Positions 1 through 12,140 are shown, counted from the first letter of the stretch. The stretch: 64,000 nt of DNA from Bryum argenteum (GCA_037043015.1 CM073328.1:13489495-13553494), one strand, 5' to 3'. Notes: generated from the sequence alone by a model not told the origin. A program made the numbers and translations.

Positions 1-350
1 AGTTCTGACATGGCCCGAGCTCGGTGAATTGGGTGCACCTAGAATGGAAGGCCAATTCTTGGCCTCGGGGCCAATGTCAGATTTGTCTTAAAAAACCTTT
101 TTTTTTTTTTTAAACAATTTTTTTTCACCAAATCAAATCCGTCCGTTTTTTGAGAAGTGCTGAATTTTTTTGGACTTTATTGAATTGGCCCGGCTTCTTG
201 GCCCGAAGGCCATTACATATGGGAAAATCGGCCCCCATTCTAATCAATTTATAATGAGGACTTGAGGCCGGCCCCAACCCAAAAACGGGCTGAAATTTCA
301 AGCAATTGGCCCCAAGAAAACTTGGCCCGGCCCCTAGGTGTAAATCGGCC
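1..350. mobile_element. Right end of a GGCC-rich terminal-repeat element (partial)
   Basis: The stretch is rich in TTGGCCC/GGGCCAA words and ends with CCGGCCCC, a short AT spacer (GGTGTAAAT) and CGGCCCTAA. This resembles the right terminus of the element ending at 5450 (CCGGCCCC, AAATGTAAA, CCGGCCCTC). The left end lies outside the window. No protein is recognisable. The family is probably hAT-like, because its relative at 4323 begins CAGG, but that is inference. Confidence 0.45.
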
Positions 351-351
351 C

Positions 352-1129
352 TAAGAGCATTCCCACCCGTCATGCCCTGAACTGAAAAAAGGATGAATAG
401 TAGTTCAGAACAGGGTGGAAATGCCCCACCAACCCGCAAATCCCCCGAACTGAACTACTATTCATCCTTTTTATCCAGTTCAACCTGCAAATGTGAGCCC
501 TTTTGCAGGGAAGTAGGCGAACCTGAAAACCGGATACGACAAATCTGAAATTTCTTCGGAGCAAACGACGGGGCCCGGTTTTTACCGGCCGATGTTCGTG
601 GAGCGAGTAGTTGAGTAGCGAGAAGCTGCAAAAATCACCACCCAGGTTGCCATCGATATCACTTCGATCAAAACGATGGGATCGAGAAGCGGTGCAGGGA
701 GAGAAGCTTTACCTGGTTGCCATGATGCACAATTTCCCGAGTTCTTCAAGCTCTGCAAAGTGGAGAAATTATTGTATCCTGAAAACGAAAAGAGCAATTA
801 ACCAAGTTACGAAGTCGTTGACGATCCACCTCCTCGATTCAAAACTTTGATAGATACTTCCTTTGACAGTTACGTATTGAACTAGCTTCAGGGATAGAAA
901 AGGGTACGATTACAATTCACCGCTTGCTGGGACAGTGGCATCACCTCTCGGAACCAAAGTTTGTCGTGAGTGGGAGAGAAGCTTTACCATGATTTTTCAC
1001 CCACCCTAACCTCAATCATGAGGTCATGGGTGGGGCTCCTCCCCCGCCCTCAAGATTCAGGGTGATTGAATTCATGCTTTCAGTTATGGGTTTCAGGTCA
1101 GGGCGCCCCCATGGGTGGGCATGCCCTAA
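352..1129. mobile_element. PIF/Harbinger-like MITE with TAA target duplication
   Basis: The left end reads TAA then GAGCATTCCCACCC. The right end reads GGGTGGGCATGCCC then TAA, whose complement GGGCATGCCCACCC matches the left end at 12 of 14 positions. A 3-bp TAA duplication with GAGCAT-type ends is typical of plant Tourist/Harbinger MITEs. Similarity between the ends continues inward (CCCTGAACTGAA against CCCTGACCTGAA). A direct/inverted pair around CTGAACTACTATTCATCC sits at 378-475. The element is 772 bp and has no credible coding capacity. Confidence 0.7.
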
Positions 1130-1399
1130 GGGTTAAGTAGCAAATTGCAACCAAATATTGAATTATTTCACAAAGATGAACGATCTCTTCAGAGAGCGAT
1201 AAATTAAGAGTAATTCTCCAATAGGTACAGTAAAGGAGGTCAGGTCAGTGGTGATTCACTTCACACGAATATAAAATGCAATGTAAGATATTATCATAAA
1301 TATATGTGTCTACCTGAGAGAATACACCCATGTCTCAAGCTTGTCGGCCTCATGTTGGCAAAGCCCTTTTTTTCGCCTCCGAGCGGCCGTGGGGAGGCA

Positions 1400-1745
1400 A
1401 TCACCCGGATCAAGGACGATGGGAGCAGTAATTATTTTGAGGCATTTGAAAGTTGCTTTTATTGGGAGCAGAAACTTGGCTGGCTGCCGATGCCGCGTGC
1501 ACCCGCCAGCGTGCTAATCTTCCTCGACGCTCGTCTCGAGGTACGGATCGGTAATCTGTTTCTCCACGCACCAATTCGTTTGCCGCCGATTCTTTGTCTG
1601 TTACGGGGAAAGAAGAGGTCAAAGTTTCAGGGTAAAAACATTTTTTTAAAATGGGAGAGGGGAGGAATTTAGAAGTTTATCGGTGGGTGCCAGGGTGGTC
1701 AATCATATCTACAAGAAGAGTGACCGCTAAATTTGTGAATATGTA
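1400..1745. repeat. Dispersed repeat, paralogous to 13,150-13,518 plus 14,423-14,530
   Basis: Shared words in the same order include GGGAGCAGTAAT, GCGTGCA, TCCTCGA.GCTC, the run around ATCTGTTTCT, CACCAATTCGT/CACCCATTCGT, GGGGAGGAATTT and AAGAAGAGT. The copy at 13-14.5 kb is interrupted by a 904-bp TTAA-flanked element, while this copy is uninterrupted (TTTTTTTAAAATGG near 1644). No recognisable protein is encoded. Bases 1130-1399 show nothing I can name. Confidence 0.5.
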
Positions 1746-1826
1746 CTTGAATGCTCAGAAGACAAAGTCATTATTATTGTACATCAGTACAATTTTGGGT
1801 TGCATGCAGGAAGCATGCAGTGCGAA

Positions 1827-2112
1827 TAAGGTAGAGTGTCCTAAAAGCGCCACAGGACCCAAAAGCGATCTGGCCTCATTTGTAGATTGTGAAGATACAA
1901 ATGTACCTCATTTGTATATAACGCATTTGGGTCAAATCTTACTTAGCACTTTGGAATTTTGTATAAAATTCACAAATGCGAATTACATGTTGCAAATTTT
2001 GCAATCCTCCCAAAAACCTATTTCGAATGTGGTCATAATTTTATTTTGAATTTACTAGTGCTAAAAATAGGTCAGATCCCTTAAGGTGGCGCTTTTAGGA
2101 CACTCTACCTTA
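1827..2112. mobile_element. TA-flanked MITE with 25-bp perfect terminal inverted repeats
   Basis: The left end AGGTAGAGTGTCCTAAAAGC continues GCCAC, and the right end is its exact reverse complement over 25 bp (1829-1853 against 2086-2110). TA dinucleotides flank both ends at 1827-1828 and 2111-2112, which fits a Tc1/mariner-type target duplication. The interior (232 bp) is AT-rich and non-coding. Perfect ends suggest a fairly recent insertion. Confidence 0.75.
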
Positions 2113-2282
2113 AGTACAGTACCAGTGCAAAATCTTCATGTTAACCCCTAAATTCGACCAGGCCTTATCTGCCAGCAATATGGAATCTCCTGCCAGAAAT
2201 ATGGAATATGCCTCATTTGCACATTAGATATATCGACAGGCGGTAGCAGTTATGGAGTCCCCGGTTTTACCGTAGAATTGAA

Positions 2283-4009
2283 TTAACACCTGCAAGGTCG
2301 AAGGGGTTTGAAAAAAAACTTAGATGTGTTTTAAAATATGGATTCCATAACTCTTATGATAGAGCATTCCAAAGATAGTGTAAATACCTTAAACCCTAAT
2401 TTGGATCTTAAACACAAAATTAGGAATTTTTGCACTTGGGGGTAAAATCATGCACTTGCAAATGGATGGTTCAACAAATCGCATTTAAAGAAATTAGGTG
2501 GACCATTTCATCCTTGAATGTGGTATTCTATTTTAATATCAAAATTCTAAAGAATTATTTATTTTTGGTAATTCTTGACCCTCATAATTTGATGGGATGT
2601 ATCTTACTTTTATGTGCACCATTCATTTCCGAAATTTTAGAGCCCTTCAAGTGGTTCAAATGGCCAAGATATCCAAGACTTTATCGCATTTTCGTAACAA
2701 GAAAAACAAGTAATGTATAAGAAATCCAATACTTCTACAAACTTTTTTAGTTAGCAACCATAATTTATGATTACTACTAAAATAAACTTACAATGTTGTA
2801 AGTAAACCTTTTCTTCTCTAAATATCTATTTCTACCTAATTTCTATACTGATAACAGTCTATATCATTTTGAAGGTGTTCATTATCTATGTATTCAACCT
2901 GCATTGCAATTTGAGCTAGAAGGTGTGGTTTCGCAAAAGTTGAAATTTTGAAGAGTGCAACCATACGTTTGTGGAGGCATCGTCTATTTTGGAGGAAGAT
3001 TCAAGCTTGGACCGAGTGTCCTCTGGAGTGATAGATGCTATGGTGGTAGAAGGAGCAATGGATTATGCGGACCCCTCGATTGCATGGGAGATGCGGCCAC
3101 GTAAAGGGCCAGGAGTTACATCTACCACTGGGGAAGAGCAACTGCAATCAGAAAGTGTCGAGTTATTAGCGGAAACTCTTCCAGACATGCAATGATATGT
3201 TTTGAAGAGTGCAATGCACGTTTGGACGGTGTCACATATATATTTGATTTGTGACAAGAAAGCATGTAATGTTTTGTTTGGAGTAAAGTAATGAAAGCTT
3301 TCTTTCATCATGAATGTATTTGAATATTAAGTTGCAATAAATGCATGTTCTCATATGGACTATTCATTACCAAAATGTTGATAAAATATCATGAGTGTTT
3401 TTAAATTTCTTGTATAGAAGTTTTGTTTGTTGCAATGACATTTATTAAGTGTACATTGTCATGAAAAAAATGGGGTATGTGCATAAATAGTGATTTGGTA
3501 TACCAATTTGAAAAAACTAGGGATTTTGGTCAAAACGGATTGCAAATGTATATTGCACTTCTTGGCTGCAAGATTAACGAATTCGGTGTATATGGTTAAA
3601 TTTCGTGGAATATGAATTTTCTTATAATAATTAATTCAAAAAAATAAAACTTTGAAAATCATTATAAAATGTATTTCTATTATCAATAAGTGGAAATTGA
3701 TACAATTGGCTAATATCACATAGTATATGATAAAGTGGAGAGAGACCACGAGTAACCTGTGAGCAACCTTATTTGTTTCCCAAATAGTAAGTTTTCTTAC
3801 ACTAAGAAACCTTGCCGTGTTTGTGTTTGAAGGCTTATTGTAAACAATCTATGAATCATCTATGAATCCAGACAAGGTTCCCTAAATTGGATGTGGTTCC
3901 CAACTCACCAAACTTCAGAAATGTTAAAAAATTCCATAAAAGAATGGGTGCAACTCCAATAAAATTCGGGATGGACCTTAAAATAGTTGATTGGGCTCTT
4001 AGGGGTTAA
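2283..4009. mobile_element. TTAA-bounded piggyBac-like non-autonomous element (1.7 kb)
   Basis: TTAA lies at 2283-2286 and again at 4006-4009, directly after CTCTTAGGGG. The right end (complement CCCCTAAGAGCCCAATCAAC) is almost identical to the start of the element at 14,645. The left interior (AAGGGGTTTGAA, CTTAGATGTG, ATATGGATTCCATAA, AAACCCTAA) matches the far end of that same element in inverted orientation, so both are one family and both ends are supported. A second TTAACCCCTAAA at 2141 may be an older end. The interior is mostly AT-rich and holds a 74-codon reading frame at 2971-3195. Confidence 0.6.
2971..3195 (+). CDS. Short reading frame of unknown function inside a repeat
   Basis: A 74-codon frame begins MEASSILEEDSS and ends ETLPDMQ. 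Its composition is acidic and Ser-rich (many E, S, D), unlike translated AT-rich noise, and its GC content is higher than the surrounding element. A short direct repeat (TTTTGAAGAGTGCAA) precedes it near 2946 and follows it near 3197. I recognise no domain. It could be the last exon of a captured host gene or chance. There is no upstream exon I can define. Confidence 0.2.
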   Translation: MEASSILEEDSSLDRVSSGVIDAMVVEGAMDYADPSIAWEMRPRKGPGVTSTTGEEQLQSESVELLAETLPDMQ

Positions 4010-4322
4010 TGATCAATGCAATTCATATATGTGCTTAAAATGTTATGGTATACGTTCACTGGGAATTTACGTGGATCAAAAATTGACTACTTTTGGTTAC
4101 CATTCTTTCTGAAGACTCACCCCTTTAGAGGCTAGGGTCTTCTCACATCCATGTAATTAAAATAAATGTGTAAACTCTTATTGTTTATTCCAGAGGGTAA
4201 ACTATTTTCTTAAGAAACTTAATCTCAATGATAGAACCAGAAACTCCTACTTTCGTACATCTAAAAAGTAACACCTCAAACCATTACCTCCATAGTCTTT
4301 TATTTCAATGTTTACTCAACCT
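4010..4322. other. AT-rich sequence with no recognisable feature
   Basis: Nothing coding or repetitive is evident apart from the first copy of a 14-bp word, TTTACTCAACCTCA (4311-4324), which recurs exactly at 5555-5568 on the far side of the next element. Confidence 0.4.
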
Positions 4323-5450
<1,128 letters not shown>

Positions 5451-5954
5451 AATATTATTCCAATTTTCCCTTGTCTAATGGGCATCAAGTTATTAGCATT
5501 ATGAACAAATACTTCATTCAACCCCTTAGAAAGGGACCGGAGTTTCTATCTATCTTTACTCAACCTCACTTACCTCGATGCAATGAGAGTATGACACCAA
5601 AGTTCGTTTCCCTCCCTTCCGGAAAAAGCGGTTGAAAATGTGGAGGTCTAGGGTTGGGGTTTGGGTCTAGGGCCTGGTGATATAAAGGAGGGGCGGATGA
5701 TATTAGGGAATTGCTTATTTATCTCATACCGATTGAGGATGGGGAGGAGGTTGCGGGCAGGAGTGAGCTCAATTTTATTTATTTATTTATTTATTTATTT
5801 TGAATTTGCAAATGTCACATCGCAGAGGGTATTTAGGTTTTTTTATTTTCAAGTGCCACATAGGCATCTACTAACCATTAATGCCTTCTGAACCTCATTT
5901 CATATCCGAAATCCACAAGTCCGAATAGGTATCCCACCCCGCTCCGGATACGAG
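5451..5954. other. Intergenic sequence with a short (TTTA)n tract
   Basis: The second copy of TTTACTCAACCTCA lies at 5555-5568, and a (TTTA)n run of about 28 bp lies at 5773-5800. I recognise no gene or element end here. Confidence 0.5.
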
Positions 5955-6705
5955 TTGTGTTGTTTACACTGCCGGCGAGCAGTTTCGGCAGGCAGGCACC
6001 AACTCAATTCCGTTCCCACATCCTGCTGAACCTACTGACCAAATGAATGGGATTCAATCCTTGCGGAAAAATGGTGGAAAAATAGTCTTGCCTGTTGTGC
6101 CTGCTGGTTGAAGATGGCTGTTCCGGCCTGCTGGGCTATCTGCAGGGCGCGAAATCCGCTTGCATAACTTAAACCAAATTTGGGGCTGCCCAACAGGCGC
6201 AGCAGGGAGTGTAAACGTAGCAAGTGTCCCAGACTTCTCCGCTTCACCGTCAAGTTGCCTTGGGATTTCCAAGTTCCGTCCCCTTGGACTCACAACTCGG
6301 GAGTCCTTCCCCCATCCGGTCGCTTCCAGGTTCCCCTTAGTTGGTACGTTTACACTGCCTGCTGGGTCTGCTGCCCAATACTTTTTTTAGCTTCACTCTG
6401 TGACTTCGAATTACCTGCCTGGCAGGTAGCCAACGTTCTGGGAGCTGCTGCGCTGCGGCAACAGGCCCAGCAGGCTCCCGGATAGTCCAAACGACATTAA
6501 CAACATCCCTCGCCAATTGCGTATTTCAAGCGCTTTTACAATGGGCTCAATCACTCTGCACTTGCCACTTTTCCTCCGTAGCATTTTTCTCATGCCGCTC
6601 CTGCCGCTCCTGCTGGAACCGGTGTAAACGGTGCCAGCCAGCAGACTCAACCGAGCCAGCAGGCCCAGCAGGAATGGCAGACTGTGTAAACAGTGTAAGT
6701 ATCGC
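5955..6705. repeat. Cluster of inverted GTTTACAC/CCTGCTGGG modules
   Basis: The word GTTTACACTGCC occurs near 5960 and 6346, and its complement (AGTGTAAACG, GGTGTAAACGGTGCC, GACTGTGTAAACAGT) near 6210, 6625 and 6690. The modules are associated with CAGCAGG and CCTGCTGGGC words in matching orientations. This looks like several nested or rearranged small inverted-repeat elements whose ends are GTTTACAC. I cannot assign the exact boundaries or a superfamily. Open frames here are by-products of GC-rich sequence. Confidence 0.4.
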
Positions 6706-7941
6706 CGCTTCCTCCTTCATCCCCTGAAATCGTACCATCCACCGCGCAGTACAAGCAAGTCCGTCTAGGGACCTCATCGCCAATACTGGGTTGGGAGCAC
6801 TTCGTGGGAGCACTACGTCCAGAGTGCGCGCGCGCCGACTAGCTCAAAGTGCAACTTGTCCTCTCCTGTTTCTCAGACCGCCGGTCATCCCTCACAACTC
6901 TCACAACTCGGAACTCGTCCCGGCGAGGGTTCCACCGCGCCCGACGTGATGTGGGCTGAAGGATTGTCCTCAGAGCATGCCCAGCCCGCACTGCAGGCCG
7001 GAGCATGGAGCCGGATACGAAGTGCCAGGGGCCCCAGCCCACACACTAACCCGGTAACCCGGTCAAGAGGGTTGCAGTACCCTAAATTCTAGCCCACCAA
7101 AACTCCAAGTTATCCCGTGCCTCCACTCAAGTTTTAGTGTCCCCTTTAACTAATGAGTGAGAGCCACGTGGCAGAAATTTCATTGGCAAGAAATGATTTC
7201 TAAAGAAAGCTATGAAAAGTGGAATGTAAGGTGGTGTGATTGGTGGGTGATTAGTGAGCGGGCCCTGCCCTCCGTGTTGGGCTGGGCTTCGTAACCCCGG
7301 ACAAGCGGCGCCTTTCGCATTTTGGGACGGCCTTGCGGGCCGGCCTGCCGTAGAGGGCTGGTCATGCTCTCATTACCTCAACTCAATGGCCACCCGCCCC
7401 AGTATCTCCCGAAGGCCAGGGGATTTGGGTGTGGAAGCGGAGGAGGTGCCCCACTGCCCCCCTTTTAAGGGTGCCCCGATTTTAAGGGTGCCTTGCTTTT
7501 AAGGGTGCCCTCCTTTTAAGGGGGCACCGCGACGGCGTCCTTTTCTGAACGCCGCCGGAGATGGCCCACATGACAGTGGGATCCTCGACGCGTGGAACAC
7601 TCCCCCCTTTTCGTCCCTCTGGGTTTTCTCGTACCGGTCTCTCTCGGTTCCCTCTTCGCGGCCATCGGGATATCCCTTCCCCAGTCCCGACTCCGAGTCC
7701 GCAGGTATCCTCTTTGTTCCAAAGGCAGCGCCCCGATCCACGAGGGGTCTGGTCCATCCCTTCGCAGCGCCCCCTCCGAGGTATAATGGCAAACTTTCGT
7801 CATGAATTTGTGAAAATGGCCGGGACTAGACTGGTTTCGTTGCATTCAATCCAATCACCATACTTTCCATACATAAGCTTTAAAGTTACCTTGAAATTCA
7901 CATAAGGTTAATTTGAACTTGATATGACAAGTATAAGAAAC
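6706..7941. other. GC-rich non-coding stretch with a short tandem array at 7461
   Basis: GC content is clearly higher than in the flanks between about 6800 and 7790, yet no open frame resembles a known protein and no frame dominates. Four consecutive copies of a 17-19 bp unit ending in TTTTAAGGGTGCC (last copy TTTTAAGGGGGCAC) sit at 7461-7525. This may be the body of a GC-rich transposon, but I cannot identify its ends. Confidence 0.4.
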
Positions 7942-8192
7942 CTCAATTCCGTTAGAATGGCACTATGTCATGTGCCATTTTGTCACATCAAATCTTACAT
8001 ATGCGCTTACAAGGAGTGATGTATTATGTAATATCATAATTTTTTTGATAATATCACTCCATTATATACATTGTCACTTGTTTTCCATGATATCTCCTCA
8101 AATTCTGTTATATCACATGGTTTTTGAACTGTAGTTCAGAAAGTTGAGGTGTGCCATTTTAGCGGCATAACGCCATTTTAACGGAATTGGAG
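7942..8192. mobile_element. Inverted-repeat MITE (CTCAATTCCGTTARAATGGC ends)
   Basis: The left end CTCAATTCCGTTAGAATGGC pairs with the complement of the right end (CTCCAATTCCGTTAAAATGGC). Similarity continues inward (TGTGCCATTTTGTCAC against GTGCCATTTTAGCGGC). Length is 251 bp and it is non-coding. I do not see a clear target duplication, so the superfamily is open; the CTCC start resembles Stowaway-type MITEs. Confidence 0.55.
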
Positions 8193-9028
8193 ATAAGAGC
8201 ACAATAAAACTAAAGTGCCCCTGTAATACAGAAAATCACAATATATAATGGAGATTTATTTTTTTACCTTTACGTTTAAAAACCCTTAATAATTATGATG
8301 ATAAAAACTAAGTGATGCTTATATAATTATGTTTGACGGCTTTATGAAAATCGAACAGTAAGCATGATGAAAGTGAAATTACTACTTCATTGACTTCATT
8401 TTCGGTGCTCGAAGGACCTTTCATGGTGGCGGAAGATTTCAAGGACTCTCCAAATATATATGAACATTTTTAACGAGTACGGGTGGAGATGGTACGATGG
8501 ACATGCTCGTGGGGCGGGGATCATCGTATTTCAGTACTACGAGCATTTTTCGGAGCCCAGGGAGGGGGTTGGGTAATGAGCCCCTAATTTTTTGATGTAT
8601 AGGCATTACATGCTACGGACAAGGCTTTCACGGGTAATTTGGGGTCTCAGACCTCAAATTTAAATTCAAAATTATCAAAAGCGGCCGTCGTCGGGGTCCA
8701 AATGGAGAATTCCACAAATTTTGAAGAAAAATTCCTATCGTTCTGGAGGAAGGTTGCTTACGCAAGCTTTGCAGACCATCGATTTGCACTAGCTTTGCAG
8801 ACCTGGGGCTCCGAGAAACGCTCGTAGCCCTGAAATGCACGGGCCCGTGATCCGTGGGGCGGTAGGTAGGTCCTGTTGTGCCGCCTTTTGTGCGCTGACC
8901 TTCCTCCGCGCCTTCAGACTTCAAGCTGCTACACCCTGCGTGCTTTAACCGACCAGCTAGCCTCGCTGCCTCCATCTCCATAAATTCGAACCCACTACCA
9001 ATCTCGAGCCATCACCATCCAGTGTGCA
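8193..9028. other. Intergenic sequence, nothing recognised
   Basis: There is a moderately GC-rich patch at 8660-8990 with short open frames on both strands, none resembling a known protein. Confidence 0.3.
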
Positions 9029-9396
9029 TTAACCCTTAAAGGTCCTTCCACTCCTCAATGGGCAGCCCGAAATTGGATCTCAGCATCTTTTGGACTTGGG
9101 CAACATGAATAGTGCACTTTTTGAACTTGGGTAGCATGAATGAACCAATCAATGATGAGTTTGCAACCTCCTACAAGGTTTTGTGCAATCCCAACCTACC
9201 TACCACAATCCTTTCAAAGCACAAATCACTCAACAAATTACGATTTGAAATGTAGGATTTCACTTTGTAGATGCATCACAAAAAGGTGACCAGAATGATT
9301 TTAAAAAATAAGTGAAAAAAAGAGAATCAAATGAGCTACAAGCAAGATTCTGTTGGAAAACAGCCCGAGGGGCTGACTGGCGCCTTTAAGGGTTAA
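9029..9396. mobile_element. piggyBac-like MITE with TTAA target duplication (368 bp)
   Basis: It starts TTAA then CCCTTAAAGGTCC and ends GCGCCTTTAAGGG then TTAA, so the ends are inverted repeats (CCCTTAAAGG exact) flanked by the canonical piggyBac target. The CCCTTAAAGG ends resemble those of the long element at 32,262 (CCCCTAAAGGCCCA). The internal word GGGCAGCCCGAAATT also occurs in the other TTAA elements (GAAGCCCGAAATGGG). There is no coding capacity. Confidence 0.75.
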
Positions 9397-9444
9397 GTTG
9401 TTGCATACACTTGCATACCAAGGAGATTTCGGTTGAGAGAGGTC

Positions 9445-9905
9445 TTACTAGTGTTGTAGTGATCGTTCAGGCGACAGCACCTTAGTTTCTAGTCTAGAGC
9501 CATGGATTCGGAAGACAACTCCAAGAACAATGTCTATGTAGGAACTACTACCATCGTTCTTAAGTGAGTATTGAAGCGTGTAGTTGTTGGAGCTCGTGAG
9601 TTTCCTGTTGGGAGGTTTTCTGCAGTGCAAGCATAGCATTCAGAGCGCATTCCATTGTTGCAATTCCCGCCCTCAGTCAGCAGTTTTCGTTGTAAAAGGT
9701 CCAGTGTTGAAGTGATTTTTGGGTGACATTACCTCAGTTTTTCTTCTAGAGCCATGGATTCGAATGGCACCTTCGAAGACAATTCGAAGAACAACGTCTA
9801 TGTAGGAACGACAACCATCATTATCAAAAAGTAGTGTAGCTCTTGTAGTTGTTGGAGCTCGTGAGTTGCCTGTTGTGAGGTTTTCTGCACTACCAGCATA
9901 CTCTG
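9445..9905. repeat. Imperfect tandem duplication (two units of about 200 bp)
   Basis: Unit 1 (about 9450-9645) and unit 2 (about 9690-9905) share, in order, GTGTTG.AGTGAT, TCTAGAGCCATGGATTCG, GAAGACAA, AAGAACAA, GTCTATGTAGGAAC, AC.ACCATC, TGTAGTTGTTGGAGCTCGTG, the run around GAGTT.CCTGTTG, AGGTTTTCTGCA and AGCATA. A small reading frame (DNSKNNVYVGTTT) is shared by both units but is stopped soon after. The origin is unknown. It sits directly upstream of the RGLG pseudogene. Confidence 0.6.
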
Positions 9906-9944
9906 CAATCAAGTGAAATGGGGAGTTCATCGTCGCCACCTTCT

Positions 9945-11507
9945 CCAGTGCTTAGCTTTAAGATTGATTACCAGTATTGTGATGGTTTCGAGCTTACTGC
10001 TCGTTACTAATTAATTATGCCCAGGTGGCATGTTGGTCTCCATGGCCCCACTTTGTTCGCGCCCATCAATAAAGCCGCTGTCGACATCGTTGAGAAGAGT
10101 GGCGGCCAGTACCACGTCCTCGTTATCATTCCTGTAAGCGAATTCCCTCATTCCTGAGGGTTTCACCTCTTGCATTTCTTGGTGCAAATTCTCCTCCTGG
10201 CCTTTCTTAGTTTGCATCCTGCTTGTCAAGCTCTATCGGTAGATCTACTTCATCCATCTTTCAATCTCTTAAGCATAATTGTTTTGTCGCAAAACACCCG
10301 ATTGCAGTAAGCAAGGGAAATCTCTACACTCTAAAAATATGAGACTGAAAAGTAATCTGTATAAAGACGCAACTGTACTTTGTTTCAAAAGGGAGGGTAC
10401 GGACTGATGGCCTGGGCACACCAGCCAGTCCAGCCAGCATTGCTGGTGGGCTGGAACCCCTGCTGGGCCGGTGTGACCCTGCGTCTAGCACGTCGGTCCA
10501 GCAGGGTGAGGGGATAAAAGGGGGCAGCCGGCCCCCTTTAAAAAGTTTCAATTTTTTTAAATTTTTCTTTAAAAAAAAAATCTCTTGGCGAATAGAAAAA
10601 AATTTGAAAAAAATTAAAAAAAAAGTTAAAAAAATAAAAAACCAGTGCCCGCGCTGTCGGCAGGGGCTCCAGCCGGGCAGGGAGGCCCCCTGCAGGAGGC
10701 AAGGCCCTGCCTTACCACCAGCAGCTCCAGCAATCCCAGCAGGGGATCTGGAGCCCCCTACCCCCCGCCCCAAATGCAGGGCTGGGGTTTTGGCCCTGCT
10801 GGGGCTGCTGGAGGGCCAGTGTGCCCAGGCCATGATGAGGTGCAGTTTTGTGCAGTCACGTACCGACAACGTATATTTTCAGTGTACATGTTGGGAAAGG
10901 GTAAAAATCTGGTTAATAATTGTGATGTGGGCTTGCAGATGGGCAGATAAACGGGCCGCAAGAGGAAGCAACAGTGGACGCATCAGTGAACGCAAGCAAC
11001 TATCCACTACCAATCGCCTCAGAGGGAGTAGGAGACGGGCCGTGGGTCAAGATACAAGCGTTCGACGACAATTTTCTACCATCACTCACGTTACGTTTGA
11101 CAACATCCAGTTCATCAACGCTACGGCGAGCAACCTTCCTCCAGAACGAAAGAAGGCACAGGTCGCTCTCGCTGAGCTCATGTCTGATACTAGAGGTACC
11201 GGAGGAGCAATACCGGAGGTGCAATACCGGATGGGCTTCATCCTCCACCACCCATGGCTTTGCAAGCTCCACAAGCTCCATCGTACATGCCCTCAGCTCC
11301 TACTGCTATCTCTCATTACCCAGATTACTACCCTCCCTCAGCCTCACCTCCTGCTCCGGTTCCTGACATGGCTACACTCGAACCCCCGGTTTGTATGACT
11401 GACAGAAAAGACATGGCTTTCAATTCTGGTGTCAGACGTGCCGAGGCTGTGCCGATAGTTTAACTCCATGTCCAATTCGCAGGGCTGTCTTTACGTCAAT
11501 AATACGC
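9945..11507 (+). pseudogene. RGLG: Decayed RGLG-type E3 ubiquitin ligase (copine/vWA domain plus C-terminal RING)
   Basis: Fragments in order match the plant RGLG family. At 9955 there is a short piece reading YCDGFE.TARY. At 10046 the copine segment GPTLFAPINKAAVDIVEKSG continues with GQYHVLVII. After an intron, DGQI, SNYPLPIASEGVGDGPW and FDDN follow at 10938-11075. Then come TFDNIQFINATASNLPPERK and EEQYRRCN (11090-11225), a Pro/Tyr-rich linker, and the RING start VCMTDRKDMAF at 11391. The rest of the RING (CQTCRGCADSLTPCPI, then RLY and a stop) follows in another frame up to 11507. At least three frameshifts and a missing N-terminal third make it non-functional. The family's usual order is N-terminal copine domain, linker, RING; these enzymes act in hormone and stress signalling. 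Confidence 0.85.
10404..10838. mobile_element. GC-rich inverted-repeat element inside the RGLG pseudogene intron
   Basis: The left end TGGCCTGGGCACACCAGCC pairs with the complement of the right end TGGCCTGGGCACACTGGCC. Long internal arms rich in CCAGCAGGG/CCCTGCTGG flank an A/T-rich centre (10545-10640). TGA lies just outside both ends, possibly a 3-bp target duplication as in Harbinger elements. It sits between the copine exon ending at 10133 and the next exon at 10938, so it inserted into an intron. Long open frames across it are artefacts of the GC-rich arms. Confidence 0.6.
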
Positions 11508-12140
11508 CTCTACTAAGTCAAGATGGCATACTTTGTTACAGTGATCCTTTCGAAGCGCTTGTACATAAGCTCATCAGCTTCCGAAGGTTTACTTGAATGT
11601 TCATGATTTTAGCATGTTCATGTCGAGATATAAGAGAGCGAGGTTACTTCCAAAGAGTTCTTTTAGAGTGGAATTGCATTCTGAACTGAGACGAACTCCA
11701 TTTACTCCGGTCCTGTGATCGTTTTTATATTGTACTGTTTCCGACTTCTTATCAATGAAAGCTTTCTGTGATTTGATAGTAACTCTTTGCTCTGTTTCGA
11801 GTCTGTTGCAGAGTACTTTTTTGTTGAAATCTCAACAAGAAAAAATAATATTAATTATCAATCAGTAATGGCTCGTCACTAAAAATCTCCTAAAATTCTT
11901 CCTACATGTTTAGTGTAGTGATGTTTTTAGCCAAATCGTAATGTTTTTGAAGAGTATCTGCAAAGTGGAAGGCAAGGATATCGCAATGCCCTAGTTTGAG
12001 ATACCCCACTGATATCTTATATCTAGGACAGCGTTGGCTGATACTCTTCCAATACTAGTTTCAACCTCCAAAAGCAATCACGCTGCTTCACTCGGTGCCC
12101 ACAAATACGAGCTGTCATTGAAACAAAGCTTTCACTAGAT
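11508..12140. other. Downstream flank of the RGLG pseudogene, nothing further recognised
   Basis: AT-rich sequence. The part at 11,690-11,770 (ATCAATGAAAGC and a following T-rich run) could be the old 3' untranslated end of the RGLG copy. No other feature is visible. Confidence 0.3.

Noticed and set aside
1130..2144. A TTAA element between GGGTTAA (1131) and TTAACCCC (2141)
   Set aside because: The ends point the wrong way for one element; the TTAA at 1133 abuts the Harbinger-like MITE and may be chance.
10604..11398. A 264-codon plus-strand frame as one protein
   Set aside because: Its first third is the GC-rich inverted-repeat element and the rest mixes correct and incorrect frames of the RGLG pseudogene.
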